From contig CM054180.1 of NCBI GenBank assembly GCA_028829895.1, forward strand, positions 119,396,473 through 119,460,472: DNA of 64,000 bases, written 5' to 3'. Source of the stretch: Sinotaia quadrata (taxonomy: Eukaryota > Mollusca > Gastropoda > Architaenioglossa > Viviparidae). A program made the translations under genes and the position numbers. Below the pieces are notes generated by a model. The model worked only from the letters and a program-made list of their open reading frames with translations. It searched no databases and was not told the origin of the DNA. This document shows positions 54,112-64,000 of the stretch, piece by piece; position 1 is the stretch's first letter, and every line of letters starts with the position of its first letter.

Positions 54112-54175
54112 CTCTATGGCTTCTCTATCATTGTCATCGTTCTCCGGGACTGTTTCTTCATCTGGCAAATTTGGC
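54112..54175 (-). CDS. Single-copy exon of type A (54.1 kb)
   Basis: 64 nt between acceptor GAAATTAG and donor GTGAGT. After one base completing a Val codon (GT+G) it reads PNLPDEETVPENDDNDREAI plus E. Same phases as tandem exon A, Asn again at the second full codon, and a much better acceptor. Acidic but with Asp and Asn rather than a Glu run. Confidence 0.66.
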
Positions 54176-54289
54176 CTAATTTCAATCAAGGATAATTAAA
54201 AATTCATTAAGTATTATCACTGAGAAACATTAAAACTTCGGTGTAATAAACATGGGGATAGAATGATAAAGAAAATAAAGTAAGGAATG

Positions 54290-54294
54290 AATGA

Positions 54295-54370
<76 letters not shown>

Positions 54371-54460
54371 ACGAGAGAAAGAAAGAATTAAAGAAAGATG
54401 GAAAAGGGAAAGAAAGAAAAAGAAAAGCGGGAAAAGTTGAAAGAATTCAAGAAAGAAGGA

Positions 54461-54524
<64 letters not shown>

Positions 54525-54527
54525 AGA
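54290..54527. repeat. (GAAA)n microsatellite, two blocks
   Basis: GAAA runs at about 54293-54372 and 54459-54526 are separated by degenerate purine-rich sequence. They lie in an intron of the A/B gene, where the transcript would read TTTC. Confidence 0.97.
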
Positions 54528-54728
54528 TCAGTAATATTTCTATCTATCCATGTTTGGTATTATTCTAGAATTATTGCTATACTGTGATGTTGTATTCTAA
54601 TTTTCCCCGCTTTATTTTGTGTTTATGTTTGTATCTATATATCGCTTCCTGTGATTTGTTTACTATCTAGAATTATAGTCAGTAGCTTTCTAGAAATTGA
54701 ATTGTAAGAATATCATGGAAATACTTAC

Positions 54729-54778
54729 ACATTTTCATGTGTTTCATCTTCACCTTCTGTGGGTGCTGGATTATCTGT
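54729..54778 (-). CDS. Single-copy exon of type B (54.7 kb)
   Basis: 50 nt, exactly the tandem exon B length. Acceptor TTAACAAG, the same octamer as the tandem B exons; donor GTAAGT. Reads TDNPAPTEGEDETHEN plus GT. Phase 0 in and two bases out. Confidence 0.68.
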
Positions 54779-55052
54779 CTTGTTAACGGAAGAAGAGACT
54801 TTAGAATAGACATATTTACACAGATAATTTAGGAAATATTAATTTATTCCAAACAACAAGATAATGTGAAAGACAGAACTCATGAGTTTGTATTAACATA
54901 AATGTCGTTTGCTTAATTAGCGTTTACAAAGTTTTATAAATAAAACACATCTGGTATTGGGGTAGCAACTATTTACAATTTACAAATATAAATGAAGTTA
55001 TTTGCTACACGTATATAGTTTTCATATAGACATGCAATTGGAGTTAGCTAAG

Positions 55053-55931
55053 TGTCACGGTCAAAGGGGAGTAAATCATATTTTTCTTTAATTTATTTTG
55101 TTACCTCCCTTTACTGGTTGCTTGATATGACAGCTGATTTTTATTGTCGTCTGCTGCGAAAATGCAGAGTGATACATGCATTGTTTGTGAGTTTGCATGT
55201 GTGCATGCTTAATTTGTGCTTTTAGCACTTTAATTTTATTTATTTGATTAATTATTCATGTTAGGTGATAGTTAATTACGTTAGCAATAGATAGATAATA
55301 TATTCAGTCTAAATAGATTTTAATTAAAAATTTCAGGTAGGGATAACATTTTGATTATTAGAAGTGAATGCATCTAGTAGTGCCTGTACCAACATTGGTA
55401 GTGAAAGTTAAGATTCTTGTGTAAGTTTCTCTTGAGACCTAGGTTTACATAAAAGATTTTTTGTAGCCGGGTTGGATTAAGTGTAGTGTGCGCAGAATGC
55501 CAGTGAGAGCAGCAGAGAGTACAAAGGGTTTTCTTGACACCACAAGTTCTGGCGTGCCCTTTTTGCTAAAATTATCATGAGTTAGCAAATAGAGCACTGG
55601 AGTGCTCACCCCTTGTTGGCCGAGACTTTATATATTTGAAGCATCTTCCATGGTACAGGACCGGCTGGCATCTACCTAGCCATACATCTGGCACCCTCAC
55701 CAAATTGACTGCAGATACCACAGCCAACTTTCACATTTTACCTCGCATCTCAGAATAAAGTTACCCCCATCCCCACAAAGAACATTCGTGGTGTCTGAGT
55801 GCGAGAGTTGGTTATTTTCATCTTGCCTCTCGGTGTGTCGTCGGTATCGCGGCTGATCTGACACTCCCCCCCCCCTCCCTACCCATCGAGGAGGAGAGAG
55901 GAGTCAGCTCTTCTACCATCACCCCGCGACA
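55053..55931 (+). mobile_element. Solo LTR of an LTR retrotransposon (879 bp)
   Basis: The element begins TGTCACGG and ends CCGCGACA (7 of 8 positions match as an inverted pair, TG...CA). It is flanked by a perfect 5-bp direct repeat CTAAG (55048-55052 and 55932-55936), as expected for a target-site duplication. A TATA-like TTTATATA at 55627-55634 and AATAAA at 55754-55759 fit an LTR promoter and polyadenylation signal on the plus strand. No internal region is present, so this is a solo LTR from LTR-LTR recombination. It sits inside an intron, antisense to the A/B gene. Confidence 0.82.
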
Positions 55932-56024
55932 CTAAGTAACCATTTACATTTTACGTATCGAATGCGAACTTCACAATACAGTATCACAGCCACCGAAAGA
56001 TGTCATATTAATTATTGAACTCAC

Positions 56025-56088
56025 CATCTCGGCTTTTTCCGTTTCATCCGCAAGCAATTCTTGTTCATCATCTTCCGGTGGATTAATC
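56025..56088 (-). CDS. Single-copy exon of type A (56.0 kb)
   Basis: 64 nt between acceptor TGGACAG and donor GTGAGT. The first base completes AT+G (Met) from the previous exon, then INPPEDDEQELLADETEKAE plus M. Asn again at the second full codon. Confidence 0.68.
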
Positions 56089-56460
56089 CTGTCCATTTTA
56101 CAGACAAAGCGAACGGGATTAACCTCAGTATATGCATTTGTCATTATTTTTTTATATAGAACACAGGCAAATGAATAAAAGAAAGAGAGAAATAACTTGA
56201 TGTCTTAGCTTTGGTTCTTTATATTTCTAGTCCGTAGTTCATTTTCTGATAGCATTTCCTTTTTCATTATATCAGTTTAAAAGATAGTATTTATGTTAAT
56301 ATAGGAGCAAAGAGAAGAAACCTTCAACTTAAAACAGTGTCCTGTCATTATTAATACAATTAGTAATGTTTATTTTTAATTGGATTTGCTACCAAGCAAC
56401 TTTCTTAAAAATGAAGAAGTTTCATTACAAGAAGCCTCTTTAAGCAATGTCACACATACA
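56089..56460. other. Intron, no feature
   Basis: AT-rich sequence between the 56.0-kb exon and the CA repeat. No exon, RNA gene or mobile element is recognised. Confidence 0.4.
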
Positions 56461-56465
56461 TAATC

Positions 56466-56677
56466 ACGCGCGCGCACACACACACGCACACACGCACATA
56501 CACATACACACAAAATAACACACAAACACACACACACACAAACACACACACAAACACATACACACACAAACACACACACACACCTACACACTTACACACA
56601 CACAAACACACACACACGCACATACACATACACATACACACACAAACACACACACACAACACACACACACACACACG
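56466..56677. repeat. (CA)n microsatellite, imperfect
   Basis: About 210 bp of CACA with ACAT, ACAA and CGCG interruptions. It accounts for the long Cys-Val frames on the minus strand here. Confidence 0.97.
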
Positions 56678-56795
56678 TGGGTACGCAGACATCAAGAGAC
56701 AGATACATGCAAGTGGCCAAATCTCAATTGAGCCACTGAAATGGTGTCTTGCAATATAAACAGTGACCTTCCTTTGACTGTACACGACTCAGTGG

Positions 56796-56900
56796 CTATG
56801 ACCACAACTAGAGGCAATGACCACAACTAGTAGCAATGACCACAACTAGAGGCAATGACCACAACTAGTAGCAATGACCACAACTAGTAGCAATGAGATA
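56796..56900. repeat. 19-bp minisatellite, 5-6 copies
   Basis: Copies of CAATGACCACAACTAGAGG, alternating with a TAG ending, start at 56796, 56815, 56834, 56853 and 56872, then decay. Confidence 0.93.
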
Positions 56901-56924
56901 ACACCTTGTGAGGCAACTAACTAA

Positions 56925-57150
56925 ACACACTATATACAACACAGTAGATTATTATACACTAACTATTCTGTACACACGGCATATATAACTCAATAGATTA
57001 TTATACATTAATTATGCACACAGTATACACAACTCAGTTGTTTATTATACACTAACTATACACACTATATACACAACTCAGAAGATTATTATGCACCAAC
57101 TATACCCACTGTGTACACAACTCAGTAGATTATTAGGATATTAGGCACAC
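56925..57150. repeat. Degenerate minisatellite of about 40-60 bp
   Basis: Four to five imperfect copies built on ACAACTCAGTAGATTATTAT and ACACTAACTATACACAC follow the 19-bp repeat directly. Confidence 0.8.
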
Positions 57151-57519
57151 CGTATATTCATAACGTGATATAGATAACCACAAACAATGAAGACAGTGAG
57201 AATCGAAGGGTGGCAACTCATCAATACAGATGTTTCGGGTATCATACAGATCCTTACTTTCGAGGACAAATGGCATCCATTTATATCGCAGAGGTCAATA
57301 ACGATTACATTAAACCCCAATTACATCAAAACAATTCTAACTGGATCACACATCATAACACACAATCAGAACTAAAATCGAAATAAACATTTGTACAAAA
57401 GTATATTCATAAGATGGTTATATTCATGCACAGATAAAGTAATTAAGAATGTGCAAGGTACTCTGAAGAGAGTATTGTATTACTAAATGATAAGACAGAA
57501 CAAGGCGTATAGACAAAAG
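57151..57519. other. No assignable feature
   Basis: AT-rich intronic sequence of the A/B gene. A 62-codon plus-strand frame at 57187-57375 has no recognisable motif and is probably chance. Confidence 0.4.
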
Positions 57520-57777
57520 AAAAATAAGTGTATACAACAGAGAGATTCTCATGACAGTGTTACGTTACGATTTTGAACATGATATTAAAACAAGCGTATA
57601 CAACAGAGAGATTTTCACGAAAGTGTTACTATTTTGTACATGATATTAAAACAAGCGTATACAACAGAGAGATTTTCACGAAATGTTACTATTTTGTACA
57701 TGATATTAAAACAAGCATATACAACAGAGAGATTTTCATGAAAGTGTTACTATTTTGTACATGATATTAAAACTAGC
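57520..57777. repeat. 61-bp minisatellite, about 4 copies
   Basis: Copies beginning ACATGATATTAAAACAAGC start at 57577, 57638 and 57698, with a partial copy at 57759 and a diverged one before 57577. The second is 60 bp through one lost G. Confidence 0.93.
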
Positions 57778-57961
57778 GGAAGCACCACAATAACATTAAA
57801 TAAATACAGACATTAAGAGATATATTCACATTTCAAGTACGGTTTGTAAGCCAAACAAAAATTATTTTAACATGAAATTTTATAAATTAAATATAATCAA
57901 TGTTCCATTATCTCCAAACTTCTACAGGGTAAATCATTTCCTCACATCTTTTATATATATA

Positions 57962-57963
<2 letters not shown>

Positions 57964-58030
<67 letters not shown>
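57964..58030. repeat. (GT)n microsatellite
   Basis: Almost uninterrupted GT run of about 67 bp. Confidence 0.97.
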
Positions 58031-58032
<2 letters not shown>

Positions 58033-58152
58033 TTCATTTCTGTCAGTGACATCATAATTTGGTTTCCGAAGTTACTCACTTCAAGACAAGGGCCCCCAAA
58101 ACACAGACAATACCTTAGACGACAAAATAAAGTGTAAGAATAATATACTTAC

Positions 58153-58205
58153 ATTTCTGAAATTCTCTCGGGTTCCGGAATGCTTGCCGAGTCTGTATCA
58201 TTCGC
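58153..58205 (-). CDS. Single-copy exon of type B (58.15 kb)
   Basis: 53 nt, one codon longer than tandem exon B. Acceptor AAAAAG, donor GTAAGT at 58147-58152. Reads ANDTDSASIPEPERISE plus AT. Phase 0 in and two bases out, as in the other B exons. Confidence 0.64.
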
Positions 58206-58319
58206 CTTTTTAAAAACAAATTGAGGTTACGATAGGATGATATTAAAACACCAAAGAAGTTAGTACAAAAATAAAATCTTTTAGAATATATATGTTATAA
58301 GTTGCAGACACAAACAAAT

Positions 58320-58383
<64 letters not shown>

Positions 58384-58395
58384 ACACATACACAA

Positions 58396-58435
<40 letters not shown>
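58320..58435. repeat. (CA)n microsatellite
   Basis: A pure CA run to about 58378, then CA with ATA and AAA interruptions. Confidence 0.97.
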
Positions 58436-58439
<4 letters not shown>

Positions 58440-58683
58440 TACACACACATGCAGTCAGTTACGCACCTTCAGATTAAGGCTGATAGGTAGAGGTTAGGTT
58501 GTTAAATGAAAAGGTGAAGGGACGAGAAATTTCAATAAGCAAAGTCGAATATTAGATAGATAGAGAGAACAGGTCATAGACAAATACTCAGTATGACGTC
58601 AGACAATCTGCTAAGTATATACAGGCTAATATTTATAACATTTGTCTCCTATGCAAACACCGCATCCGGAATAGGATGAATAC

Positions 58684-58712
58684 ATGAATGAATGAATGAA
58701 TGAATGAATGAA
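58684..58712. repeat. (GAAT)n microsatellite
   Basis: About seven copies of GAAT/TGAA. Confidence 0.95.
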
Positions 58713-58889
58713 AGCACATCATGACTATAAAAGTACGTACATTTGCACTTAAATAAGTACGTATATATAATTTATAAGACTGTTGATAGCGTAGGACTTT
58801 TTAAATGAGAAGAACGATGGAAGAGAGGTTAACATCACAAGCCAAAAACAAATATTTTTCAAGTTCGGCTACAAATGTTTAGCACTCAC

Positions 58890-58947
58890 CCGTTCAGGTT
58901 CACTTTCATTTTCAAGAACGGCCAGTGCCTCCTCGGACATATTAAGC
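58890..58947 (-). CDS. Single-copy exon of type A (58.9 kb)
   Basis: 58 nt between acceptor ATACAACAG and donor GTGAGT. After one base, reads LNMSEEALAVLENESEPER. Asn at the second full codon as in all A exons. It needs an upstream exon ending with two coding bases, which I could not locate. Confidence 0.64.
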
Positions 58948-59404
58948 CTGTTGTATTGTGCATGAAATATTTAATTTCAATTACATATTACACCTGTTTC
59001 TTTTGACAGATAAAAGTGATCGGTTTATATTCATATTACAAGACGTCAAAAAAATGTTTAAAGCAGATGTTAATTTACTATCACAATCTTGGTTTACCTC
59101 GAAAGAAACTTATACTAATATTTGTGTTTATTATAATTTAATTATTTGTTATTACCTTTATAAAAAAATTAATAATGTAAGTTTAAATTACTGGGTTAGT
59201 TTTCGTTAATTCTTGAAGGGAAATTCTAAATGATATTTATATTTAGACGAGATAGAAAATGTGTCAGTCTATTTGTCTGTGTTAATGGATATGAGGATTT
59301 AATTTATTTCTATCTCCATGCAATAGCTACATTGTCCCTTAATTTAGAAAAGAGCATTGTAGTATTGTTTTATAACTAAACTTAGGTTTGTTTTCTTTAG
59401 CTGT

Positions 59405-59865
59405 GCGATAGCAGTGAGTGATGGAATGAGCAATGAGAATAAGCGATAGTAGTGAGCGATGAGAATGAGTGATGGGAATTAGCGATAAGAATGAACGATG
59501 GGCGTGAGCGATGAGAATGAGTGATGGGAATTAGCGATAAGAATGAGCGATGGTAGTGAGCGATGAAAATGATTGATGAGATTTAGCGATGGTAGTGAGC
59601 GATGAGAATGATTGATAGGAATTAGCCATGGTAGTGAGCGATGAGAATGATTGATGGGAATTATTGATAGGAATGAGCGATGGTAGTGAGCGATGGCAGT
59701 GAGCGTTGAGAATGAGTGATGGGAATTAGCGATAGGAATGAGCGATGGCAGTGAGCAATGAGAATGAATGATGGGAATTAGCGATAGGAATGAGCGATGA
59801 GAATGAGTGATGGGAATTAGCAATAAGAATGAGCGATGGTAGTGAGCGATAGGGGCGAGGGATGG
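59405..59865. repeat. Degenerate minisatellite on a 12-bp theme
   Basis: About 460 bp of variants of GAGCGATGRKARTGA and GATGGGAATTAGCGATA. Because the step is a multiple of three, it gives a 146-codon minus-strand frame of His-Ser-Arg-Leu-Pro-Ile repeats (59479-59919), which is a repeat artefact rather than a gene. Confidence 0.9.
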
Positions 59866-59919
59866 TCTTGGTACTATTAGGTCCAGTTCACGTGCTTTAA
59901 GCATTCTTACTTTGTGCAA

Positions 59920-61380
59920 TTGAAATTATATATGGTGTGACGCAGCAGAGTTATCTGTCCCTATTTTCAATTAAATATTATATTACTTGTTTACTGTCAG
60001 CGTGACATGACTTTCTGTGTCTGTGCGTTGTAAGTACCAGATTTAAAATAACAACTCCCTTTAAGAATCTGCTAGAAGTTGCTGATGTATTCTAACGAGT
60101 CTTATGTGGATGAGTAGTTTTTATTATCAATTGGCTACGATTTACAATGGGCTGAGATAAAAATAACTTACCGGCTGAAATAATGCTATTTTCTATTCAC
60201 TTTGAATTTGGTGTGACTGAAGTCTGGTTATGAAAGACGGCCATTAGATTAATGATGAGTTAAGTGATTGATTAAAAGAGAATGGACTTAGAAATATTTT
60301 GTGCACTTTGCTGTTGATATATTATACTTGCGTTTTATGTAGAGATGTATTATGTGAGAAGACTGTTACTCCTGCAATTGTGAATTATGATGCATGTTTG
60401 TAGTATGTTAAATACAGGACATTGTTTATAGTGAACATGTTCATAAATTATTGTTGTATTTATTATGTTGTAAGCATGTATCGGGCAAATAAATATTGTT
60501 GCCGAAACTGTAAGTTGAGACTTGAATGTAAGAAAGAATGAAGTTAGAGACGATAAACTGGAAAACTTAGCATTTGTTCCTTGATTATATTTTACAAGGA
60601 AGAAGCAGTTTTTCGAGAATTTCCAGGATTAATGGAATTTCAGGGGTTTTCTTCTTGGTTTGTGGTTTATTGATTTACAAACCATTACGATCGTGGTAGA
60701 TTCTCTACCCCAGTATGTAAGTGACCCTGTTATTTACATACGATAATAATTTGACTGCTAAATCACGTGATAGGATATAAGACTGTATACGAATTGAAAT
60801 TATCTGAAGGATATTTCATGGAAATATTGATATCAAATAATCTTTCAATTGTATTTGTTATATATATATATAATTGATGATTTAATATATTCATTAACAT
60901 TCTTACACTTATTGATAACCTTATGTTGGAGAAATGGTGAGTGGATGGGGGGTCACTAAATATAGATTAAAGACGGATTTATCTTCTCCTTTCACAAGAA
61001 TTTTTCCACCTATTGTGTGACAGTAAATGTTTGTCTTTAATCTTGTGGAAGAGAGAAAAAGTTTACAGAACCCACATATCTGCCAAGTGAGGGAAACGAT
61101 ATGATCTTTTGGATAATTATTAATAATTTAATATTTTTCTCACTTATAATTAGTTTTGAAGGATTATTATTATTATTATTAATAATAATAACACATGGCC
61201 GTGTACATGTGGAACATCAGACACTGGGGAGGGGAGGGGCATGACTCAATATCCAGTCTGATGTGACAGAGGCAAAGCTGGAAGTATACTTTTTCATAAT
61301 TATTGGCTACACAGTGCTGTCTGGCAATTCATGACCCGTGAGTAAGTATTTTTTAAAGTCAGAAATGCATTTTGTTTCAT
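59920..61380. other. No assignable gene
   Basis: AT-rich sequence. A short (TA)n lies near 60862, and a palindromic TTATTATTATTATTAATAATAATAATAA-like stretch, which can fold on itself, lies at about 61158-61190. No exon consistent with the A/B phase rule was found. Confidence 0.4.
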
Positions 61381-61387
61381 TTTGCTG

Positions 61388-61390
<3 letters not shown>

Positions 61391-61466
<76 letters not shown>
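61391..61466. repeat. (GA)n microsatellite outside the array
   Basis: A pure GA run of about 75 bp. Its flanks do not match the 2.8-kb unit, so it is independent of the array. Confidence 0.97.
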
Positions 61467-61689
61467 AAACATAAATGTCTATGTGACGTTTTGAGTAAGT
61501 CAAATTTGTGCCACAAGCTTTACTTTTTCTCTCCTCACTGCTCGCATTGCTTTACTACAATACATTTACGTAGCAGGCCATCAGCCCTATGTTGTGTTAA
61601 AATTATTCAGATTTATTTAAGAACTACCATTACTTTTTTTTTTACAGCATCCCGTTTAGAATAAGATAAGGACATATTTATACTTATAC

Positions 61690-62103
61690 GGTCGGATTCT
61701 GATCCCGTAGTGCGACAGTAAATTCGCACAAACTCGTGTTTCCTGTTTTATCAGTAAAAACGTCACGAGTTGCTTTTATCACGCTCCATAACTGTTGAGC
61801 ATCAGAGTTTGAGCGTTCCGGAGTTAAAATAACGTCATCGAAAGTTTCAACATCTGTTAGACCTGGGTGTGGTGCAGATTCGGCATCGGGTACTTGGGGT
61901 AGCATCGTCCTCTATTACAATAGTAGCAACCCTGTTATCCGGGTGTTCTTTATACGCTTTCATCAGATTAGCATGAAATATTTTCGCTTTAGATACGATC
62001 TGAATTCAGACATTGCACCCACTCATTTTCTCGACAATCTCAAAGGGTCTTTGCCATGATAATTCTAATTTGTTTTGGTGTAGTGGTAATTTCAGTAACA
62101 CCT
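61690..62103 (-). pseudogene. Degraded Ty3/gypsy pol fragment with Gmr1-like domain order
   Basis: Reading leftwards, the first part (about 62103-61911) contains LHQNKLELSWQRPFEIVEK, an in-frame TGA, then AKIFHANLMKAYKEH. This is the pattern of a gypsy integrase C-terminus (WxGPFEVxEK, then KxFHANxLKxY). After a frameshift near 61908 a second part (61905-61684) contains LWSVIKATRDVFTDKTGNTS, matching the DVFxDxPGxTxL segment that lies just before reverse transcriptase. The fragment stops before RT. Integrase upstream of RT is the order of Gmr1-like elements, not of standard gypsy. At least one stop and one frameshift make it a dead relic. Confidence 0.7.
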
Positions 62104-63154
62104 GTATACCGAAGTACTGAAGTATAGTGGTGTGTGGTGTTGTTCGTGCGTGCGTGTGCGGTTGTGTGTGTGTCTGTGTTATTTTAGTTTAGTGCAAAAA
62201 GTAAGCTACTTTCTCTGAACGCTCGCAGTCTCAATGAACAAGAGATATACGACCATACAATACATGCTTTGCACACACATTCAATACTTAATTATAATAT
62301 TCTCATGTCAAAAGCTGAATATTATTAGTTGAATTCCACACTGCACTTGTAACATTTAACTAAATAATTAGCTGTAATAATTGTTTTTAAAATCTATATT
62401 GTTTCTTTACTATTTTTGTTCATTTGCATTTAAAATGTATTTAAAATTCCGAGTGCAGTTTCTTATGATAACAGACAATTTAAATAATATTTATTTGATG
62501 ATTTGTAATTTTTCAAGCTATTCCCTATTTTGTGCTAGTTGTACGCATTTTCAGGTGAGTCAGGAATTGCTAGCCAGGCCATTTGAAAAACATCACTGTG
62601 ACACGTATAATACGATCTTATAAATGTCAGTATATCATAGATAATTCGGCAATTGTTTACTTCTGAAATCCTACTATATTGTCTATGCAGATCTTAACGG
62701 TAATAATAGCTGAAACCGGAATTGCATAAACATTTGTTACAACACACGACAACACATATTTAGCAACATATCTGCATCATTGGTCTAGGTGCCCGTTATC
62801 CATAGTGCAATCACAAATTCCAAGCAAGTATTTGTAAATGAAGACCACCCACCCACACCGAAACTACAGATACAGTGCTTTTACTAAAACAAATATAGAT
62901 AACGCTGATATACATGACAAAGCTTGAAAAAAATAAACAAATAAATTCAATAGTGTATGTAAATACAGATTCACGCAGGCACGTATACACAAAACACACT
63001 AGTTTTAAATATTTACGCTGTCATTTTTAAGATATTATTGTCAATGGCCTTAGTAATAATATTATATATATATATATAAACCAGTCGCAAATTACATGAC
63101 TTAGATTAACACCTAGAAACCCGCACTAAAAATATCTTACAAAACAAAATTCAC
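62104..63154. other. No assignable gene
   Basis: AT-rich sequence with a GT-rich stretch near 62130-62180 and a (TA)n at about 63062-63079. The 80-codon plus frame at 62381-62623 and the 62-codon minus frame at 62811-62999 are hydrophobic or AT-driven, without recognisable motifs. Confidence 0.4.
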
Positions 63155-63466
63155 CTTTTTTCTGAAGGGAGACTTGCTAACCCTTCCCAATGAAGAAGCC
63201 TCAGCCAGAGAATGGTGACATGAATGAGATGAAGGTGTGTTCCTGAGGGAAAGCAACTCTACATTACCAAATGTCTTTGCTGACGCTTCACTTTGTTGGC
63301 AATGTGATGCAATGGTGACGTACGAACACAAATTACGTAGATTTAATCCGTCATTAAATCTAAATCTGTAGTCGCTCTCTAAGTTTCGGAAATCAACCTG
63401 AAGGAACTCATTGATCACTGTTACTTTCTTAATAATGGGGTTGGGGCGGTAAACCAAAAAAATTTC
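63155..63466 (-). CDS. Possible 312-nt upstream exon, unknown product
   Basis: An open frame of exactly 104 codons runs between a good acceptor (TTCTTATTAATAG) and a plausible donor (AAAAAAG|GTGAAT), in phase 0 at both ends; a TAG precedes it in frame at the acceptor. It begins EIFLVYRPNPIIKKVTV and contains VDFRNLESDYRFRFND, then a Ser/His/Ala-rich tail ending SLGRVSKSPFRKK. The VT...F(R/K)...YRF pattern faintly recalls a DIX domain, but too weakly to call. Its phase-0 exit fits a following B-type exon, so it may be a 5' exon of the A/B gene; this is inference. Confidence 0.4.
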
Positions 63467-64000
63467 CTATTAATAAGAAAAGATCATTAATCTAATAATA
63501 TACTACACACACCAAAATATAAAAAAGAGTACTATTATTTCAACGAGACCAACAGAACTCATCAGATCACCTCTAGTGTATGAGAAGATGAATTATTAGC
63601 AGCCGAAACGAGACATCAAAGTCGCAGAAAGCTAAATTATTATTCTAACGTTTCCTGCCAATGATCAGATTTCATGCGGCCTTCAATCAAGCAGAAACGT
63701 ATTCATTCCTACTTTGGAAAGATGTCGGGAAATACGCGTATTTATATTTGACTGAGGACTTTTACTCTGATGTTCGCAATGAGATATTTCACAATAAGGA
63801 AAGAAAAGTAAAGAAATTTAAATTTGAGTGGCAGCTTTTCTCATGCGTTGTGGAAATCCTCCCAAATCTTTATAAAAAAACATTGATAAATGTTTGCTTG
63901 TTATGGGGTGGTAGAGGTAATGGGTGATATTGCGTGTTGAGCAAGCGACGGTACAAACGAATTAACCATTCGTGCCATATATGGTCAAAAAAGTAGAACT
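63467..64000. other. Right edge, no confident gene
   Basis: An 88-codon plus-strand frame (63661-63927, starting MIRFHAAFNQAETYS) has mixed, protein-like composition but no recognisable motif or clear splice sites. It could be a partial exon or chance. Confidence 0.25.

Larger units (their letters stand above)
1655..58947 (-). other. Multi-exon minus-strand gene with a tandemly amplified exon pair (Glu-rich repeat protein)
   Basis: This is the gene model inferred from splice signals and phases; no family is recognised. Transcription runs from high to low coordinates: five single-copy exons (58890-58947, 58153-58205, 56025-56088, 54729-54778, 54112-54175), then exon B of unit 19, then alternating A and B exons through units 18 to 1. 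A exons end in phase 0 at GTGAGT or GTAAGT; B exons start in phase 0 after AAG and end with two bases before GTAAGT; A exons supply the third base. Seen: all 42 exons stay open in this one linked frame, and every A exon has Asn as second full codon. The tandem repeat reads V + QNIEEEEAEPEEKPEEE + EGVAATTEEVEESAAE, 34 residues with 16 Glu and one Lys. The array exons give about 625 codons and the five others about 96. Both gene ends lie outside what can be assigned. Low-complexity acidic repeats like this occur in GARP-like, cytoskeletal and matrix proteins, so function cannot be assigned. Confidence 0.68.

Noticed and set aside
56376..56785. Cys-Val-rich minus-strand frames
   Set aside because: Translation of the (CA)n microsatellite; the same applies to those at 57872-58057 and 58243-58490.
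59479..59919. 146-codon minus-strand frame of His/Ser/Pro repeats
   Set aside because: Produced by a 12-bp-based minisatellite whose step is a multiple of three; no splice or start context.
60160..60215. Candidate exon ending at ACTTAC (60168-60173, minus-strand GTAAGT)
   Set aside because: The nearest acceptor leaves only about three bases of exon, and no open B-like peptide precedes it.

Overview
The window is eukaryotic nuclear DNA, AT-rich and full of microsatellites. It is probably from a mollusc or another lophotrochozoan: the AAGGGAGATAA-type motif common in molluscan repeats recurs in every repeat unit, and ACCTCCCTTT or CTCCCTTT variants occur at about 55.1 and 60.05 kb. No prokaryotic feature is present. 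None of the longer open reading frames looks like an intact, ordinary gene.

Positions 1 to about 53.8 kb are a head-to-tail tandem array of a 2.74-2.84 kb unit. There are 18 full copies plus a 19th interrupted by a 975-bp insertion, and the array runs off the left edge of the window. Units 5-9 are each exactly 2790 bp and nearly identical. Most open frames in the array are translated (GA)n repeats or antisense frames.

The main result is that each unit carries two short exons of one minus-strand gene. Exon B is 50 nt and exon A is 52 nt (49 nt in units 12-15). Both have splice signals and interlocking phases: A enters with 1 nt and leaves in phase 0, and B enters in phase 0 and leaves with 2 nt. 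An A+B pair is 102 nt, so each 2.8-kb duplication adds 34 codons in frame. The encoded repeat is nearly half glutamate. The same A/B alternation continues to the right as five single-copy, diverged exons (54.1, 54.7, 56.0, 58.15 and 58.9 kb). There the same phases, and an Asn as second full codon of every A exon, are kept, which strongly supports the model. The exons in this window total about 721 codons. The function is unknown.

Positions 53.8-59 kb hold the diverged A/B exons, with introns containing microsatellites, minisatellites and an 879-bp solo LTR with a perfect 5-bp target duplication. Positions 59-64 kb hold more minisatellites, a degraded Ty3/gypsy fragment with integrase C-terminus before the pre-RT segment (Gmr1-like order), and one possible 312-nt upstream exon at 63.2-63.5 kb.
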